A stretch of DNA of 64,000 nt, taken from NCBI RefSeq assembly GCF_023206215.1, contig NZ_CP065800.1, forward strand, positions 434,001-498,000, given 5' to 3'. The translations under genes were made by a program, and so were the position numbers. Source of the DNA: Butyrivibrio fibrisolvens (GTDB lineage Bacteria; Bacillota; Clostridia; Lachnospirales; Lachnospiraceae). Shown here piece after piece: positions 25,741 to 35,042 of this stretch; the stretch's first letter is position 1, and every line of letters starts with the position of its first letter. Below the pieces are notes generated by a model. The model searched no databases, was not told the origin of the DNA, and saw nothing but the letters and a program-made list of their open reading frames with translations.

Positions 25741-26523
25741 TTATCTTCGATTTTGTTCTATCCAAGAGACAGAATAATCAACCAGCTCTACCTGGCTCAT
25801 CAATCTTGATTCAGCTTCTCCTATTTTTCCAATGTTAACTTTACTATTTTTTTCAAACTCTAATCCTATATCCTCAAAGTCCTCTCCATCAACAAATAAT
25901 GTGGAGTATGCTTTCCACACTCGGATGCCGTTCTCTATGATTGCACTGTGTTCTATACAATCATGCTTTCCCGGATAATCTGCTCTGACATCGGCTAAAT
26001 GTATTGAAGTATTTTTGTCGTAGCCTACCCCAATTAACAAAACCTTAGCATCAAGCTCATAGAGCCTTGCAATTGGAGAACCTTCTCCAAAAATATTAGA
26101 TAATGAATGATTTTCAGTAAGATACGTAGCATATTTTCCCCAGGCACAGACTGACCTTGCGGGATGATTTGACCTTACACTTCCAGGCCATCTACGAAAC
26201 ATCTCAGCAACCGCTCCCATTGTATTAGTCGGAGTAATATTTTTATCATATGCCGGCCAATTTGCTCTGATTTTGTCCCACTCTGATTCATCCACCTCCC
26301 AGTGTACTCCCGTTTCTGGATCCAAATTCTTCCACGACTGGGTCGGCATCATGATTGTGCCTTCAAGACCAACCACATCTATCAACGCTTCAATTACTGT
26401 TTGTGCTCCTCCACATACATATCCGATTTTTTTTAAAGATGTATGTACAATAACAACATCTCCTTTTTCTAGTCCAATCCTAATAAAATCATTAATTAAC
26501 TCTTGCTTAGTTATTGTTTTCAT
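25741..26523 (-). CDS. Aminoglycoside 3-N-acetyltransferase family protein
   Basis: A 260-residue protein of the AAC(3) fold. Motifs are HTSLKKIGYVCGGAQTVI near residue 28, PTQSWKNLDP, the conserved SNHPARSVCAWG near 125 and LLIGVGYDKNTSIHLAD near 160. AAC(3) enzymes acetylate aminoglycosides with acetyl-CoA, but many chromosomal members act on other substrates. I prefer the ATG at 26523; a GTG 9 bases upstream has AGAGGA at closer spacing and could also be used. It opens an accessory stretch rich in drug-modifying enzyme families. Confidence 0.85.
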   Translation of the reverse strand: MKTITKQELINDFIRIGLEKGDVVIVHTSLKKIGYVCGGAQTVIEALIDVVGLEGTIMMPTQSWKNLDPETGVHWEVDESEWDKIRANWPAYDKNITPTNTMGAVAEMFRRWPGSVRSNHPARSVCAWGKYATYLTENHSLSNIFGEGSPIARLYELDAKVLLIGVGYDKNTSIHLADVRADYPGKHDCIEHSAIIENGIRVWKAYSTLFVDGEDFEDIGLEFEKNSKVNIGKIGEAESRLMSQVELVDYSVSWIEQNRR

Positions 26524-27047
26524 ATTAATCACAGAATCCTCTCTAAAAATTATCAAGTAGTGTTCGAAAATAAGCCTATTCCCATTTTAAATTACATATT
26601 TACAATTTCATTATTATGCAAAATAATACTATTACTTGATTTAAGAACTCTAAAAAAATCAAGTTTACTGATTTTTTTATGTTGTTTTCTTTTTGATAAC
26701 AAATACAGAAGGTTTTGATATAAAAAATAAATATATGCCAAACAGTATTTTTGTGATTGCATAGGCATATCCTATTGTTTTATTAACCAAAGACCGCATT
26801 GCTTTTTGTTATTAAACTCCAACTTATCCATTCTTCACCCTCCCAAGCGAATCGTTTTCACATATCATTTATGATATCTTTTTCCCAGGCAAATAGGAAG
26901 ATATATCAAAAACATATTAATATTAAATTCCTACCTGTAACCCCCGGTATATATCAACATTTTAAGTATTTGTTGTTGTTTTTCCTGTGGTATCATATTA
27001 TACAAATGCAAAACACAGCATGTAATGATTGATAATCGGGGATAAAA
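26524..27047. other. AT-rich divergent intergenic region
   Basis: No gene, repeat or RNA motif recognised in about 520 bases. It must contain the promoters for AAC(3) (minus) and the AEC transporter (plus). Confidence 0.4.
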
Positions 27048-28007
27048 ATGGAAAATCTGATCTTTAGCTTAAACGCCACTCTACCTATATTTTCACTTAT
27101 GATCCTGGGATATTTTTTCAATAAAATTGGACTTATAGATGAAAAGGCCGCTTCATGGATGAACAAATTTGTATTTAAAGTTGCTCTTCCGGTTCTTCTT
27201 TTTGAAGACCTTGCTAATCAAGACTTTGCAGGAACCTGGAATAGCAAATTTGTCTTTTTCTGCTTTGTTGTCACTATGGTCAGCATCGCAGGAATATACT
27301 TGTTATCACGAGTTCTTATAAAGGATACTGCCAAAAGAGGTGAATTCGTGCAGGGTGCATATAGAAGCAGCGCCGCATTACTGGGAATCGCCTTTATACA
27401 CAACATTTACGGCGAATTAAGTTCCGGTATGGCTCCCCTCATGATACTTGGAAGCGTCCCACTTTATAATATCTTTGCTGTGATAATTCTGATGTTTACT
27501 GCTGAGGATAACGGCGAAAGCCAGGATTCAAAGACCATTTTCAAGAAAACTGCTAAGGGAATCCTCACAAATCCTATTATTCTAGGCATCGTGGCAGGTC
27601 TTTTATGGTCACTTTTTCAAATTCCAATGCCCAAGATTGGAGAGTCAATTATAAATAATCTTGCAAAGCTCGCTACTCCTCTAGGACTTATGTCTATGGG
27701 AGCAACCTTTGATTTCAAAAAAGCAGCAAAGGATGTAAAGCCAGCTCTTACAGCCTCATTCATCAAGTTATTTCTACTGGTTGCCATCTTCATTCCAGTG
27801 GCTGTAAGCTTTGGATTTAGAGGCGAACAAATTGTCGCACTTCTAGTAATGCTAGGCTCCGCCACAACAGTTAGCTGCTTCATCATGGCAAAAAGCATGG
27901 GCCATGAAGGAACACTTAGTAGCAGCATCATTATGATGACAACCTTTGGATGTTCCTTCTCTCTGGCCTTTTGGCTCTTTTTGTTAAAAACATTTGGGAT
28001 AATCTGA
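27048..28007 (+). CDS. AEC (auxin efflux carrier) family transporter
   Basis: A 319-residue protein with about ten membrane segments in two halves, starting NATLPIFSLMILGYFFNKIG, the typical N-terminus of bacterial AEC permeases. Related proteins move malate or other organic acids. The start follows GGGGAT. Single gene with no partner to indicate a substrate. Confidence 0.88.
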   Translation: MENLIFSLNATLPIFSLMILGYFFNKIGLIDEKAASWMNKFVFKVALPVLLFEDLANQDFAGTWNSKFVFFCFVVTMVSIAGIYLLSRVLIKDTAKRGEFVQGAYRSSAALLGIAFIHNIYGELSSGMAPLMILGSVPLYNIFAVIILMFTAEDNGESQDSKTIFKKTAKGILTNPIILGIVAGLLWSLFQIPMPKIGESIINNLAKLATPLGLMSMGATFDFKKAAKDVKPALTASFIKLFLLVAIFIPVAVSFGFRGEQIVALLVMLGSATTVSCFIMAKSMGHEGTLSSSIIMMTTFGCSFSLAFWLFLLKTFGII

Positions 28008-28136
28008 GGTGAATTCTATATATATTTAGTCATCAAACAATGATGCCCCCAAGGCACAAAACTAAATCCCTTCCTAGTTGCCAGTTAAATTGTCATTATT
28101 GTCACGAGTGACGAGATGATTCTAACATTGTCTCGC

Positions 28137-29027
28137 TCATTCGTCACCCATATTTTCAAAAATGCTTACAGCGTTTTCATCCATTTCTTTCACAGCAACA
28201 AAATATTTGAAACTATTATCAGCTTCCTGCCTGTCAAAGACGAAATTGCCATGTTCTGCCACCCATTTTGAAACGTCTATGAACAGCCGGCACATAATTT
28301 CCACGGCGCTCCACATGTCGTTTACATCGGTGCCGCAATAAGTGTCCAGATACTTCTGCCACTCTTCCTCAGAGAGCCATTTCTTCATATACTTTCCGGA
28401 TTTACCGATGCTGACAGAATAATCGGTCAGCTCTCCTATTTTCCAGGAAAGCATCTTTTCAAGCTGCTTTCTGACCACGAAGTTCAACATATCCTGTGCA
28501 TATGTCACTTCTTTTCTCCAAAGGCCCTTTGCGATATTGTTAAGGCACCACCAGAATTCGTTGCAAACGGCCGCATACTGTTCCTTTGTCGGTCGTTTAA
28601 CAACATAAGTATCTTCCGACGCTTCAGGAATCTCAGGAAGAATTCCGTCTTTATCCAGCAGAATCTTGCATAAGCTGTCTTCCGTAACGTTTTCCTTTGC
28701 ATGTGAAATCGATTTAACTGTAAGATCCAGCCTGTTTCCGTCCGTAAATATCATCAGCCAGCCATAGGAGTTTTCTTTATCACTCGGGTAATCCGGATGT
28801 TCGTCCGGGTACTGCATAAACAGTATATCCCCGAACCGCCGAATCCACTCCTTGTCCCGAATAAAGGATCCGGTTTCTTCTACGACATAAACAATGTCAT
28901 AATCCTGAAAAATATCCTTTGGTGCATTGGGATTGGTTCGTGATCCATTCATATAAACGGCACGGATCCTGGCATCTTCCTTCGCTGTACGCAGGATCAG
29001 TTCCATCATCTCTTTCTCTGTACGCAT
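28137..29027 (-). CDS. Aminoglycoside 6-adenylyltransferase family protein, ANT(6)-like
   Basis: A 296-residue protein. The nucleotidyltransferase core is plain: VYMNGSRTNPNAP (about 24-36), then FQDYDIVYVVEE with the metal-binding Asp-x-Asp type pair. The rest (LMIFTDGNRLDLTVKSI, DKDGILPEIPEASEDTYVVK) follows ANT(6)/AadE proteins, which adenylylate streptomycin. Length is normal for the family. Whether this chromosomal copy confers resistance is not known. Confidence 0.88.
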   Translation of the reverse strand: MRTEKEMMELILRTAKEDARIRAVYMNGSRTNPNAPKDIFQDYDIVYVVEETGSFIRDKEWIRRFGDILFMQYPDEHPDYPSDKENSYGWLMIFTDGNRLDLTVKSISHAKENVTEDSLCKILLDKDGILPEIPEASEDTYVVKRPTKEQYAAVCNEFWWCLNNIAKGLWRKEVTYAQDMLNFVVRKQLEKMLSWKIGELTDYSVSIGKSGKYMKKWLSEEEWQKYLDTYCGTDVNDMWSAVEIMCRLFIDVSKWVAEHGNFVFDRQEADNSFKYFVAVKEMDENAVSIFENMGDE

Positions 29028-29074
29028 CTATATTTTACCCCGCATTGTTGATTGAGAAGTCTTAGACATTTCTT

Positions 29075-29830
29075 TCAGTTCTTTCTTGCAATCGCAGTAA
29101 ACTCACCCGGAAGTTTTTCATTCTCCCATGAAGGATGCTCATCAAAACGCTCCAAAGTAAATCCATTTCCTATAATGGAGTTGATGACCTCACTGATGGT
29201 GTACTTCCTGTAATGACACTTCGGGATCTGCTTACGGATCTCCTCATCGTAAAATCTTGCGTGAGCCATCTCTCCTTCAAAGATATCTGTGGAGAAATAA
29301 CTCATGGTAGGCTGCTGTAACCCCAATATATCCGAGATTTTGGTAAAAGGATGAAAGTCACTGCAGATCATCTTTCCACCGGTTTTAAGAAGGTTGTTCA
29401 TAACTTTCATAAAGGCGTCTATATCATGGAAGTAATGAAGAATTCCACCTTCCATGAATACTACATCAAAGAAACCTGCGTATTTGTTCATATCGATTTC
29501 CATAATGTCACAGACTTCGTAGCCCATTTTGACACCTGCTGCATCTGCTGTTTCTACTGCATATTTTTTGTTTGCTTCCGATATGTCAAAAACAGTTACT
29601 TCGGATCCCAGAAGTGCCAGCGGAATTGCTTTTTTACCACATGATCCGCATATATTGGCAACTTTGATTCCCTTATATGAATCAAAATAGTTTGCATACT
29701 GCTTGAGCATTTTTTCAGGATTTTCTTTATCCTTAGCAGCTCGTTCCTGTGGCGACCCTGCTGTTCTAACCCAGAAATCGTATGCGTCAAACTCCCAGGC
29801 TTTCTTATGTTGCATGCTATAATCTTCCAA
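29075..29830 (-). CDS. Class I SAM-dependent methyltransferase
   Basis: A 251-residue protein. Motif I is slightly unusual (VANICGSCGKKAIPLALLG), followed by VTVFDIS (acidic residue binding the SAM ribose) and DVVFMEGGILHYFHD. Substrate unknown. I place the start at a TTG at 29830, which has GGGGGAG at good spacing; an in-frame TTG at 29866 overlaps the GNAT stop. It forms an operon with the GNAT gene. Confidence 0.78.
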   Translation of the reverse strand: MEDYSMQHKKAWEFDAYDFWVRTAGSPQERAAKDKENPEKMLKQYANYFDSYKGIKVANICGSCGKKAIPLALLGSEVTVFDISEANKKYAVETADAAGVKMGYEVCDIMEIDMNKYAGFFDVVFMEGGILHYFHDIDAFMKVMNNLLKTGGKMICSDFHPFTKISDILGLQQPTMSYFSTDIFEGEMAHARFYDEEIRKQIPKCHYRKYTISEVINSIIGNGFTLERFDEHPSWENEKLPGEFTAIARKN

Positions 29831-29862
29831 ATGTTTCTCCCCCTTATCAGTTCTTTTTACAA

Positions 29863-30624
29863 TCAAGAATGATCTTCTGTGATCTTAACTGCATCAGTTT
29901 CTACCCATGCAGGTCTGAATCCGCTCTTAATGGCAATGTTTTGCGACATGATATTAGCTGCTGCAGTTCCGTAAAAAGGTGTATCGCCCATCTCAATAAT
30001 CTTGTTCTTTAATAGTGTCACCAGGTAAGTGCCAATTCCTCTTGACCTGTATTCAGGAAGCACATCAATTCCAACCTGCTGCCAGTGCGGCGCATCTTCC
30101 GAGCAACCTGCCATTCCCATAATATTATCTCCATCGGTAGCAATGACTACAATCCTGTCAGGCCGCACCGGACAAGGCTCCGGATATGCAATTGCATTGG
30201 GGAAGCGCAAATCTCCGTAGAACTTGTTTATTTCACTATCATACAGCCACTTCACCTGAAAACGTTCTGGTACGATTACATCACAGCAGGGTAAAAACAT
30301 ATGATGTGTAGAATTCATCTGATAACCATACTGTTTCAGCTCTTCGTTTATCTTTATAAGATTATCAAGTTCAAACAGTCTATGCCCCTCAACATCTTTG
30401 ATAAAACCGTGCAAGAACTCATGCAGGCATTCATCAGCCATGATCACTGTGCTTGCTCCAAGTGTCGCCATTTGCAAAAAAGGCATATCTGGGCTGTAGC
30501 TTCTTCTGCCATCATTCCATTCTGATTTTGTGATGATGATCTCACCCTTCTTCAAATCTTCCGGAGTACAGTTATAATCAATAGCTATCTGCTTAAAAAG
30601 CTTTTCATAATATTTTTTAAACAT
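29863..30624 (-). CDS. GNAT-family N-acetyltransferase
   Basis: A 253-residue protein. The C-terminal half has the acetyl-CoA-binding motif DVLPEYRSRGIGTYLVTLL (about 187-205) and the final IKSGFRPAWVE strand. The N-terminal half carries extra strands and a cluster of His residues (STHHMF). Acceptor substrate unknown. It is co-transcribed with the methyltransferase that starts near its stop. Confidence 0.8.
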   Translation of the reverse strand: MFKKYYEKLFKQIAIDYNCTPEDLKKGEIIITKSEWNDGRRSYSPDMPFLQMATLGASTVIMADECLHEFLHGFIKDVEGHRLFELDNLIKINEELKQYGYQMNSTHHMFLPCCDVIVPERFQVKWLYDSEINKFYGDLRFPNAIAYPEPCPVRPDRIVVIATDGDNIMGMAGCSEDAPHWQQVGIDVLPEYRSRGIGTYLVTLLKNKIIEMGDTPFYGTAAANIMSQNIAIKSGFRPAWVETDAVKITEDHS

Positions 30625-30649
30625 CTTTTATCATCCTTGCTTATCTTTT

Positions 30650-30775
30650 TCACTTATGATTTTTTGCAAATTCATATACCTTCTCAGACCATGCCCAAAT
30701 ATCGGCACAGTCGTTTTCTATGTAAAATACTCTATCTTTCAAATTAGCTGGAATGTATGATTCTAGTATATTTCT
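30650..30775 (-). pseudogene. Short frameshifted gene remnant
   Basis: Frame ending at TGA 30652-30650 reads ILESYIPANLKDRVFYIEND and then CADIWAWSEKVYEFAKNHK, strongly protein-like with no start and a stop just upstream. A neighbouring frame upstream reads NYTFPRVKEIY, suggesting one frameshift joins the pieces. The parent family is not recognised. Confidence 0.4.
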
Positions 30776-30809
30776 TTAACGCGAGGAAATGTATAGTTAT
30801 GTTTCAGAG

Positions 30810-31418
30810 TTACAAGAACATATCTTTGTACTTTTCGAACAGATCATGAGAATACTCTTTTTTCATATCAGACTCTCTGACAATTTTCCAAAGAGCTGCA
30901 GCTGCTTTAAGTCTCTCACTATATATACCGGTTGCTTCGTCCGCGCAGAAATCTTTTACAAACTTATTCCACTGAAGAGCTGACTTATCGTATGTAGCAT
31001 ACGTCTTTTTTCCATAATAGATATCCAAAAGATCTCCAAGTGTAAAACTCTCATCGCCGCTTTCTTTAACTGCTTTTGCAGTAGCAACCATATCGACGTT
31101 AAACTTGAAGTTCTCTTCTCCTGTCTGCTGCCTGAAGAACTCACGGAACCTGTTTCCAAATGTGAAGCCGCAGGCTATAAGACTTGTATTCAGCGTGAGC
31201 TCGGTTACCACTGCTGTTTTCTTTTTAGCTGGTTTCTTCTTTTCCGGTAAGATCTTTTCACCTGAAAAATAGGCTTCGATAACCTTATTAAGTTCTATCT
31301 TGCTGCCGGTCGCTTTAAGCCCATGAGCCTTGCAAATCTTGATAAGTTCGTCTCTATACCAATAGTATTTGCAGAATTCTGTATAATCTTTTATGCTGTC
31401 AAATTCAGGTCGTTGCAC
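30810..31418 (-). CDS. SAP-motif protein (DUF6434-like)
   Basis: A 202-residue soluble protein. Residues 20-55 (DELIKICKAHGLKATGSKIELNKVIEAYF) have the helix-loop-helix pattern of a SAP DNA-binding motif, followed by a Lys-rich linker (KKKPAKKK) and an alpha-helical C-terminal domain. A role in nucleic-acid binding is plausible. The start is a GTG at 31418 with AAAGGATGG about 10 bases upstream. Confidence 0.6.
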   Translation of the reverse strand: MQRPEFDSIKDYTEFCKYYWYRDELIKICKAHGLKATGSKIELNKVIEAYFSGEKILPEKKKPAKKKTAVVTELTLNTSLIACGFTFGNRFREFFRQQTGEENFKFNVDMVATAKAVKESGDESFTLGDLLDIYYGKKTYATYDKSALQWNKFVKDFCADEATGIYSERLKAAAALWKIVRESDMKKEYSHDLFEKYKDMFL

Positions 31419-31631
31419 AATTTATGATCCATCCTTTTGTTTTTCTTTATATAGCTGCAATTGTTTCGTCTTAAGTTTCAGCTAGCTATAATCAAAAATT
31501 CAATATATGTTTATTCTCCTAAACACACCCTACAATGATAACATAAAAAAATAAATCATTTCCTGTCTTGCGTTATTTTCTGATATTGTTTTAATATATA
31601 AATCATGAAATTAAGAAAGGTGGTAACACAC

Positions 31632-31664
31632 ATGGTTATGTTCTTAAAGTTAAGAAATATCTAA
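31632..31664 (+). CDS. Ten-residue leader peptide (MVMFLKLRNI)
   Basis: A short ORF with a good ribosome binding site (GAAAGGTGG, 8-9 bases before the ATG), ending one base before a strong hairpin, 75 bases upstream of the kinase-GNAT gene. The arrangement (leader ORF, hairpin, alternative hairpin, second ribosome binding site) is that of drug-induced attenuators such as those of erm, cat and some ABC-F genes. The codon choice and size fit, but no experiment can be cited. Confidence 0.5.
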   Translation: MVMFLKLRNI

Positions 31665-31665
31665 T

Positions 31666-31724
31666 AGCATGAAACTTATAGAATAGTTTCATGCTTCGAT
31701 CAACTCGAAACGAAAACTATTTTT
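31666..31724 (+). promoter_or_regulatory. Candidate attenuator with mutually exclusive hairpins
   Basis: AGCATGAAACT (31666-31676) pairs with AGTTTCATGCT (31685-31695). The overlapping segment AATAGTTT (31682-31689) can instead pair with AAACTATT (31714-31721), with an inner TTCGA/TCGAA hairpin, followed by TTTTAT. The two forms exclude each other. A ribosome stalled on the leader ORF would cover the first arm. The second form could be a weak terminator or could alter access to AAGGAG at 31727-31732; which form permits expression is not clear. Confidence 0.5.
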
Positions 31725-31739
31725 ATAAGGAGAATCCAG

Positions 31740-32843
31740 ATGATATTTCAAGACAATATAATTAAAGAGTATTTACGCAACGTTTATTTTATTTCAGGCA
31801 CTGCTTGCGGCGGCAAGACAACAGTTACTAAGGCGCTCAGTGAAAAATATGGTATTCCCGTTTATATTATTGATGATCAGTTCACAGTTCATCAGCTTAT
31901 GTCAAACAAAGAACATCAGCCCTCTATGAATACCCGATTCAGAGATGCAGATGAGTTCTTTGGAAGAAGCGTAGAAGAATACAAAAACTGGCTTTTGGGA
32001 AATAAGAGAGAGCAGCTCGACTATGTACTTCTTGATCTTATCAAGCTTTCGAGAGATCAGATCATTTTGTGCGATCTCCACATCGTTGTAGAAGAAGCTG
32101 ACATAATTACAGATCCTTCCAGAATTGCTTTCATGATCTCCAAGCCTGAGAATATTGTGGATACATATTGCAACCGTCCGGATCACAAACCATTCAGCGA
32201 TTTCATCCACAGTGCAACTGATTACGAAAAAGCCAAGGCAACCTGCGAGCAGACTTTGACTGAACTAAACATTGAAGCATACAACTATATTAAGCAGAGC
32301 GATTACTTCAGGGTTGAGCGTGATAATAGCAGAAGTGTTGAAGATACTGCTGCTTTAGTTGCGAATCATTTCGGATGGCGTCTGCTGGATGATCTGTCTA
32401 TCGAAAAGGTCGATAAAGGAACCGATCTTGCAAATGAACTCCTGTCTTTTATAGAGAACTGTTCTTGGGATGAAGCCAAAGATCACATTGCAGATCTCGT
32501 AAGGAACTGGGAATTCACCGATTGGGAGACAATGTTTGTTGCAAAGAGCAAGGGCAAAATAATCGGAATGGCATCCGCCATGAAAGAGGATTATTATCCC
32601 CTGCCTGATATTTATCCTTGGATATCCTGTGTATTTGTATCTGAAGAATACCGCGGACAAAGGATCAGCGGAAAGCTGATCGATCATGCAAATGAGTATC
32701 TGAAAGAGCATGAATTTAGAAAAAGCTATATCCCAGCACCTGTAGAAAATGTTGGATTGTATGAGCACTACGGATATTCGTTTGTAAAAGAGATCACTAA
32801 TTACGGTGGCGGTGATGATCTTCTGTATTCAAAAGATATTTAA
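31740..32843 (+). CDS. P-loop kinase fused to a GNAT acetyltransferase
   Basis: A 367-residue two-domain protein. Residues 14-215 form a P-loop kinase domain with Walker A SGTACGGKTTVT, like small-molecule or chloramphenicol-type phosphotransferases. Residues about 225-367 form a GNAT domain with SEEYRGQRISGKLIDHANEY as acetyl-CoA motif and a final GLYEHYGYSFVKE. The fusion recalls bifunctional drug-modifying enzymes such as AAC(6')-APH(2''), but the kinase type differs. The start follows AAGGAG and is preceded by an attenuator-like leader. The gene ends at a clear terminator. Confidence 0.75.
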   Translation: MIFQDNIIKEYLRNVYFISGTACGGKTTVTKALSEKYGIPVYIIDDQFTVHQLMSNKEHQPSMNTRFRDADEFFGRSVEEYKNWLLGNKREQLDYVLLDLIKLSRDQIILCDLHIVVEEADIITDPSRIAFMISKPENIVDTYCNRPDHKPFSDFIHSATDYEKAKATCEQTLTELNIEAYNYIKQSDYFRVERDNSRSVEDTAALVANHFGWRLLDDLSIEKVDKGTDLANELLSFIENCSWDEAKDHIADLVRNWEFTDWETMFVAKSKGKIIGMASAMKEDYYPLPDIYPWISCVFVSEEYRGQRISGKLIDHANEYLKEHEFRKSYIPAPVENVGLYEHYGYSFVKEITNYGGGDDLLYSKDI

Positions 32844-32879
32844 TAATTCTTTTTACAGAAAAATAAGGATTGCATTTTT

Positions 32880-32909
32880 AAAGGATCGGAGTAAAATCCG
32901 ATCCTTTTT
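32880..32909 (+). terminator. Terminator of the kinase-GNAT gene
   Basis: AAAGGATCGGA (32880-32890) pairs with TCCGATCCTTT (32897-32907), followed by TTTTTGC on the plus strand. Confidence 0.88.
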
Positions 32910-32917
32910 GCAACCGA

Positions 32918-33211
32918 TTATCCTTGCATCAAATTATATGGTCTGATATCAGACATATTTACAATCTTACCGGATACCTTAAGCATATCCAAGTCGTACT
33001 GATTCTGAATATTCAGCCAAAACTGTGGGGTAGTTCCAAAATACATTGCAAATCTCATTGCAGTATCTGCTGTAATTCCTCTCTCGCCACTTAAGATATC
33101 ACTAATTCTTGACTGAGGAATATGAATCTCTTTGGCAAGTCTATATGCAATGTGCATTTTTTGCACATTGCTCTCTTTATCCAATTCACATTCTTTGAAA
33201 ACATTGTTCAC
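32918..33211 (-). CDS. Orphan HigA-like antitoxin, possibly damaged
   Basis: A 97-residue frame. From residue 20 (HIAYRLAKEIHIPQSRISDI) it follows HigA/VapI antitoxins, including GERGITADTAMRFAMYFGTT and PQFWLNIQNQYDL. The first 19 residues do not look like the usual HPGEILKEEF-type start, the start would be a GTG with no clear ribosome binding site, and a perfect 10-bp hairpin (33147-33171) lies at the point of divergence. No higB toxin gene is adjacent. It is probably a rearranged remnant; initiation at an internal ATG is possible. Confidence 0.6.
   Translation of the reverse strand: MNNVFKECELDKESNVQKMHIAYRLAKEIHIPQSRISDILSGERGITADTAMRFAMYFGTTPQFWLNIQNQYDLDMLKVSGKIVNMSDIRPYNLMQG
33147..33171. 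repeat. Perfect hairpin inside the HigA-like N-terminus
   Basis: GCAATGTGCA (33147-33156) and TGCACATTGC (33162-33171) around a 5-base T-rich loop. It lies at the junction where the reading frame stops resembling HigA. Confidence 0.7.
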
Positions 33212-33236
33212 ATGACGCGTTATAACTGTTCTATAG

Positions 33237-33270
33237 TAAAAAGAGCCGGGAGCAAATGCTCTCAGCTCTT
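33237..33270 (-). terminator. Terminator of guaA
   Basis: Minus-strand AAGAGCTGAGAGCA / TGCTCCCGGCTCTT stem followed by TTTTTACT. Confidence 0.85.
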
Positions 33271-33320
33271 GATATTACTGGATTTCCATACACTTGTAAA
33301 TCACTTGGAATACTCACCCG

Positions 33321-34877
33321 TTACTCCAGCTCAATAGTTCCCGGCGGCTTAGAAGTAAGATCATACATTACTCTGTTAACGCCCTTAACTTCGTTGATGA
33401 TACGAGTCATGCATATCTGAAGTACATTCCACGGGATCTCAGCAGCTTCTGCTGTCATGAAGTCAGATGTTATAACTCCGCGAAGAGCGATAGCATAATC
33501 ATATGTACGCTCATCTCCCATTACACCTACGCTACGCATGTTGGTAAGTGCTGCGAAGAACTGACCCTTACCCATGTCTATGCCTGCCTTTTCAAGCTCT
33601 GAGCGATAGATATAGTCAGCATCCTGGACGATTCTAACCTTCTCAGGAGTAACTTCTCCGATGATTCTGATTCCAAGTCCGGGACCTGGGAATGGCTGAC
33701 GGAATACGAGTTTTTCAGGTATTCCAAGTTCAAGGCCGACCTGTCTTACTTCATCCTTGAAGAGCATTCTAAGAGGCTCAACGATCTCTTTGAAATCTAC
33801 ATGATCAGGAAGTCCGCCTACATTGTGGTGTGACTTGATAGTAGCACCCTTGCCGATTCCGGACTCTACTACGTCAGGATATATAGTTCCCTGAGCCAGA
33901 AAATCAACTGCTCCTATCTTCTTAGCTTCCTTCTCGAATACATTTATGAATTCTGCACCGATTATCTTACGCTTGGTCTCAGGATCTGTCTGGCCTGCAA
34001 GCTTCTCATAGAAATAATCCTGTGCATTGACTCTGATAAAGTTAAGTTCATAAGGGCCTTCCGGACCAAAGACAGCCTCAACCTCATCGCCTTCGTCCTT
34101 ACGAAGAAGACCATGATCTACAAATACGCATGTAAGCTGCTTGCCGATAGCTTTGGATAGAAGAACTGCACATACAGAAGAATCAACTCCGCCTGAAAGT
34201 GCACACAGAACCTTACCATCGCCAATCTTCTCTCTAAGCTCTTTAACTGTTGTCTCAACAAATGAAGACATCTTCCAGTCGCCAGAGCATCCGCATACAT
34301 TACGAACGAAGCTGCTGATCATCTTGGTTCCCTGAGGAGTATGAAGTACTTCAGGATGGAACTGTACTGCGTAAAGCTTCTTATCAGCATTCTCCATAGC
34401 TGCAACTGGGCAGTTTCTGGTGTGACCTGTGATCATAAATCCTTCCGGAGCCTTAGCAATATAATCTGTATGGCTCATCCAGCAGCTTGTGTTGCCATCA
34501 CCATCTGTCTCAACATCCTGGAAAAGAAGGCTGTCAAGTGCTTCCAAAGTAACTTCTGTATGACCATATTCTGAAACAGGAGCAGTCTTAACAACGCCTC
34601 CCATTCTGTAAGCCATAAGCTGTGAACCATAACAGATTCCAAGGATCGGTATTCCTGCTTCAAAGAGTTCACGGGAGTAAGTCGGTGAATCTTCTTTGTA
34701 CACACTTGCGGGACCGCCTGTAAGAATTATTCCCTTGGGATTTTTTGCTTTGATTTCATCAAGAGGCATAGTATACGGGTGAATCTCGCAATATACATTG
34801 CATTCCCTGACACGCCTTGCGATCAGCTGTTTGTACTGACCACCGAAATCAAGAACGATAATAAGTTCCTGTGCCAT
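33321..34877 (-). CDS. guaA: GMP synthase (glutamine-hydrolysing)
   Basis: A 518-residue enzyme converting XMP to GMP. The class I glutamine amidotransferase domain (1-195) has the nucleophile Cys in GICYGSQ and His/Glu in QFHPEV. The ATP pyrophosphatase domain (about 205-395) has the PP-loop [10 protein letters not shown]. The C-terminal dimerisation domain ends in [13 protein letters not shown]. Normal length. The start follows AAGGAGAG. No purine riboswitch seen upstream. Confidence 0.97.
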   Translation of the reverse strand: MAQELIIVLDFGGQYKQLIARRVRECNVYCEIHPYTMPLDEIKAKNPKGIILTGGPASVYKEDSPTYSRELFEAGIPILGICYGSQLMAYRMGGVVKTAPVSEYGHTEVTLEALDSLLFQDVETDGDGNTSCWMSHTDYIAKAPEGFMITGHTRNCPVAAMENADKKLYAVQFHPEVLHTPQGTKMISSFVRNVCGCSGDWKMSSFVETTVKELREKIGDGKVLCALSGGVDSSVCAVLLSKAIGKQLTCVFVDHGLLRKDEGDEVEAVFGPEGPYELNFIRVNAQDYFYEKLAGQTDPETKRKIIGAEFINVFEKEAKKIGAVDFLAQGTIYPDVVESGIGKGATIKSHHNVGGLPDHVDFKEIVEPLRMLFKDEVRQVGLELGIPEKLVFRQPFPGPGLGIRIIGEVTPEKVRIVQDADYIYRSELEKAGIDMGKGQFFAALTNMRSVGVMGDERTYDYAIALRGVITSDFMTAEAAEIPWNVLQICMTRIINEVKGVNRVMYDLTSKPPGTIELE

Positions 34878-35042
34878 AAACTCTCCTTATAAATAATATC
34901 TTTTTAATAAACCACTATTACTCTACATAAATTGCCGAAATTACGCAAGTAAAAAAAACAGGCTAAAAATCGAGATTTATCATGCAATTTTGAACAATTA
35001 TTCAAAATATCTCATCTCTTCACGATATATTTGTAAAGATAG

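Noticed and set aside
34878..35042. Possible purine riboswitch upstream of guaA
   Set aside because: No conserved purine-aptamer loops or pairing found in the AT-rich leader.
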